In this document: piece by piece, positions 61,805 through 64,000 of the stretch
How positions within the stretch are numbered: the first letter of the stretch is position 1
Layout of the letters: each line of letters opens with the position of its first letter
Origin: Anodontia alba
Lineage: Eukaryota > Mollusca > Bivalvia > Lucinida > Lucinidae
NCBI GenBank assembly: GCA_964016985.1
Contig: OZ024830.1
Location: 63,132,550 to 63,196,549, forward strand
Reading direction: 5' to 3'
Length of the DNA: 64,000 bases
The notes under the pieces: model-generated
What the model saw: only the letters and a program-made list of their open reading frames with translations
Database searches by the model: none
Told to the model about the DNA's origin: nothing
Translations under genes and position numbers: made by a program

Positions 61805-62035
61805 ATTTGATACACTGGGTAAATTTTCCACAATTGTTTGACAGGGAGACAACTTCCATTACTTCCTGTTTGCTTTCCTGCACATAACCCCCTTCTTAAA
61901 AAGGAAAGCTTTTGCTCCCCTTGTGAGGAACTTCTTTTCCTTTACAGTAGATCCTTTGAGAAGGGAAGTAAAAACAATCTGAGAGTTGTCTCCCCTAAGA
62001 GAGTATCCTTTCTCATTACAACAAATTAACCATAG
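61805..62035. mobile_element. Foldback MITE, same family, opposite orientation
   Basis: tttgatacactgggtaaatt, attacttcctgtttgctttc, and a right part gggaagtaaaaacaatctga. It is separated by about 30 bases from the previous copy. Confidence 0.65.
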
Positions 62036-62049
62036 AAAGCTATTACCCT

Positions 62050-62292
62050 GGGCCCAGTTGTTCAAAACTAACGATGTCGTTAGTTAACGTCTCGTTAAAA
62101 CTTTGATCATTAAATATGTCATATGCGCTAATATTTTTGCTGAAAAAATGTGAGTAGCTTTTGGATTTGCAAAAGCTACACACATTTTTTCAGCAAAAAT
62201 AACTGTGAATTAGATATTGTACTAACTAGCACAGTTAACATTTTGACCACTAACGGCTCGTTAAGCTAACAACGCTTTGAACTACTGGGCCC
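62050..62292. mobile_element. Near-perfect 243-bp palindromic MITE
   Basis: gggcccagttgttcaaaact .. tgctgaaaaaatgtgagtag cttttgg and the complementary half ending cgctttgaactactgggccc. Same family as 47194-47437. Confidence 0.88.
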
Positions 62293-62904
<612 letters not shown>

Positions 62905-63002
62905 TGCAAGCATTTGATAACTGAATTTGTAGTACTACATTTTTAAACAAATTTGAAACCTTTTTATTGAATGGGTTTTCAAAAATCCGTCCTTTAAAAT
63001 AG

Positions 63003-63600
63003 CGAACCCTGGCAGGTTTACCTTTTGGTTAACCTTTCTGATAACCTGTCCATAATGCCATTAGGCATTCTTCTTGTAAAGGTTTTATACAAATTAAGAT
63101 TTCTTTTTTTTTTTTTTTTTTTGATGAATTTCTGATAGAATCTGTCATTTCAGTGCCTTTGGGGCTTTGATTTACTATGTGTTAATGTCTCTATAAACTG
63201 CTGGATGTGTGGCAAACAATACATTAACTGAGGAGTTTCACTACTTTCATCACACTTTGTAACATTCTTCCCTAAACCTTTTTTACAATTTGAGAATTTG
63301 ACTTTCAAACATTTCTTAATAGAATAACATGGGGAAGCAAATCTGGCCTTGTCCCAGGGAATCAAAGATTCATCAAGGATCACCATCTGAACAAATTTGG
63401 TAAATGATGCTCTAGGCCAAGATTTTGTTTTGGTGGAAGAAACTTAAAAGGTTTTTATCATATATGGGCACTGTGGACAACTTGATCAGTGTGACCATTT
63501 GAACAAATTTTAAATCACCCATTTCCTCATAAGGCTCCAAATAAAACTTGATGAAAACTGACACAATAGTTTCAGTAAGTCCTTCTAAGATTTCATGAGT
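63003..63600. repeat. Fragments of two pearl-like families
   Basis: 63003-63085 is an end of the 5105-7380 family (taccttttggttaacctttc, ccataatgccattaggcatt). 63290-63600 resembles the 37711-39658 cores (aggtttttatcatatatggg, cctcataaggctccaaataa). Confidence 0.55.
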
Positions 63601-63695
63601 TCAGACTTGTGTATAGGCCAGAGAAGGAAAATAGAGTGTGACATTCCTTTGGAGACAATTTGCAAGAAATGTCAGTCTTTTTTCCTAGGAAAATT

Positions 63696-64000
63696 AAAAA
63701 CGTTACACTATAATACCCGGCCATTATTGTGTCATGGGCAGTTAATCCTTTCTTTGCCCATTAGAAATCCCAAACCAGATCTTCTTAATATCAATGCATG
63801 TACCAAGTTTAGTCAAAATCCCTTTACATTTACACAAATCATGGTCCGGAAATGAAAACATGAGTGTGTCTCGGGCAGATTCCTCTGTCAAAATTTGACA
63901 AAATTTGCCCATTAGCAATCCAAAACCAGATATCCACAATATCAATGAACATTCCGTGTTTAGTGAAAATCTATTGATGTTTACTTAAGTTATCATCCAG
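63696..64000. repeat. Pearl-like composite repeat running off the window
   Basis: Left end acactataatacccggccat as at 16030 and 55610; two units with accagatcttcttaatatca / ccagatatccacaatatcaa. The right end lies beyond 64000. Confidence 0.75.

Overview
This is eukaryotic DNA: AT-rich, intron-rich and saturated with repeats. Pearl-like composite repeats (tandem cores of about 150-190 bp, then a GGAC/ACGG microsatellite, then a terminal palindrome), tRNA-headed SINEs, mariner elements and TTAA-flanked MITEs together point to a bivalve mollusc, probably a clam-like heterodont. That identification is an inference; species cannot be read from the sequence.

One host gene is visible. It lies on the minus strand, and both of its ends are outside the window. 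Fourteen internal exons between 61512 and 4316 have GT/AG borders, and all thirteen splice phases agree. Together they give an open frame of 1093 codons. The product is a stretch of cadherin ectodomain: a partial EC repeat, nine full EC repeats, and the start of the segment after the last EC. That last segment reads ILVYNYKG, which I associate with invertebrate classical (type III, neural-cadherin/DE-cadherin) proteins. The signal peptide and N-terminal ECs should lie to the right of the window. The membrane-proximal domains, transmembrane helix and catenin-binding tail should lie to the left. Coding sequence is about 3.3 kb of 57 kb.

The rest is intron filled with mobile DNA. (1) Mariner: two near-identical 1.34-kb copies (16-1356 and 43935-45274), each broken by one different mutation; an old expanded copy (11937-14978); an internally deleted copy (30583-31208); and a decayed copy (42535-43600) caught in a tandem duplication. 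(2) Pearl-like composite repeats near 0-3.6, 5.1-7.4, 16-18, 27.5-29.5, 32.1-34, 34.3-34.9, 37.7-39.7, 55.6-56.4 and 63.7-64 kb. (3) Five tRNA-derived SINEs. (4) Dozens of foldback elements in several families. Many end in TTAA and carry a common hairpin core. (5) Six minisatellites, one of which appears to have grown out of a MITE end.

The most unusual observations are a hairpin core whose two arms change together between copies and which sits inside MITEs with unrelated ends; a tandem duplication that preserves the empty insertion site of a mariner beside the filled one (biological, or an assembly artefact of two haplotypes); a minisatellite seeded by a MITE end; and a likely calcium-free linker in the cadherin. 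No convincing second protein-coding host gene was found on either strand. Exon and element borders were read by eye and may be off by a few bases.
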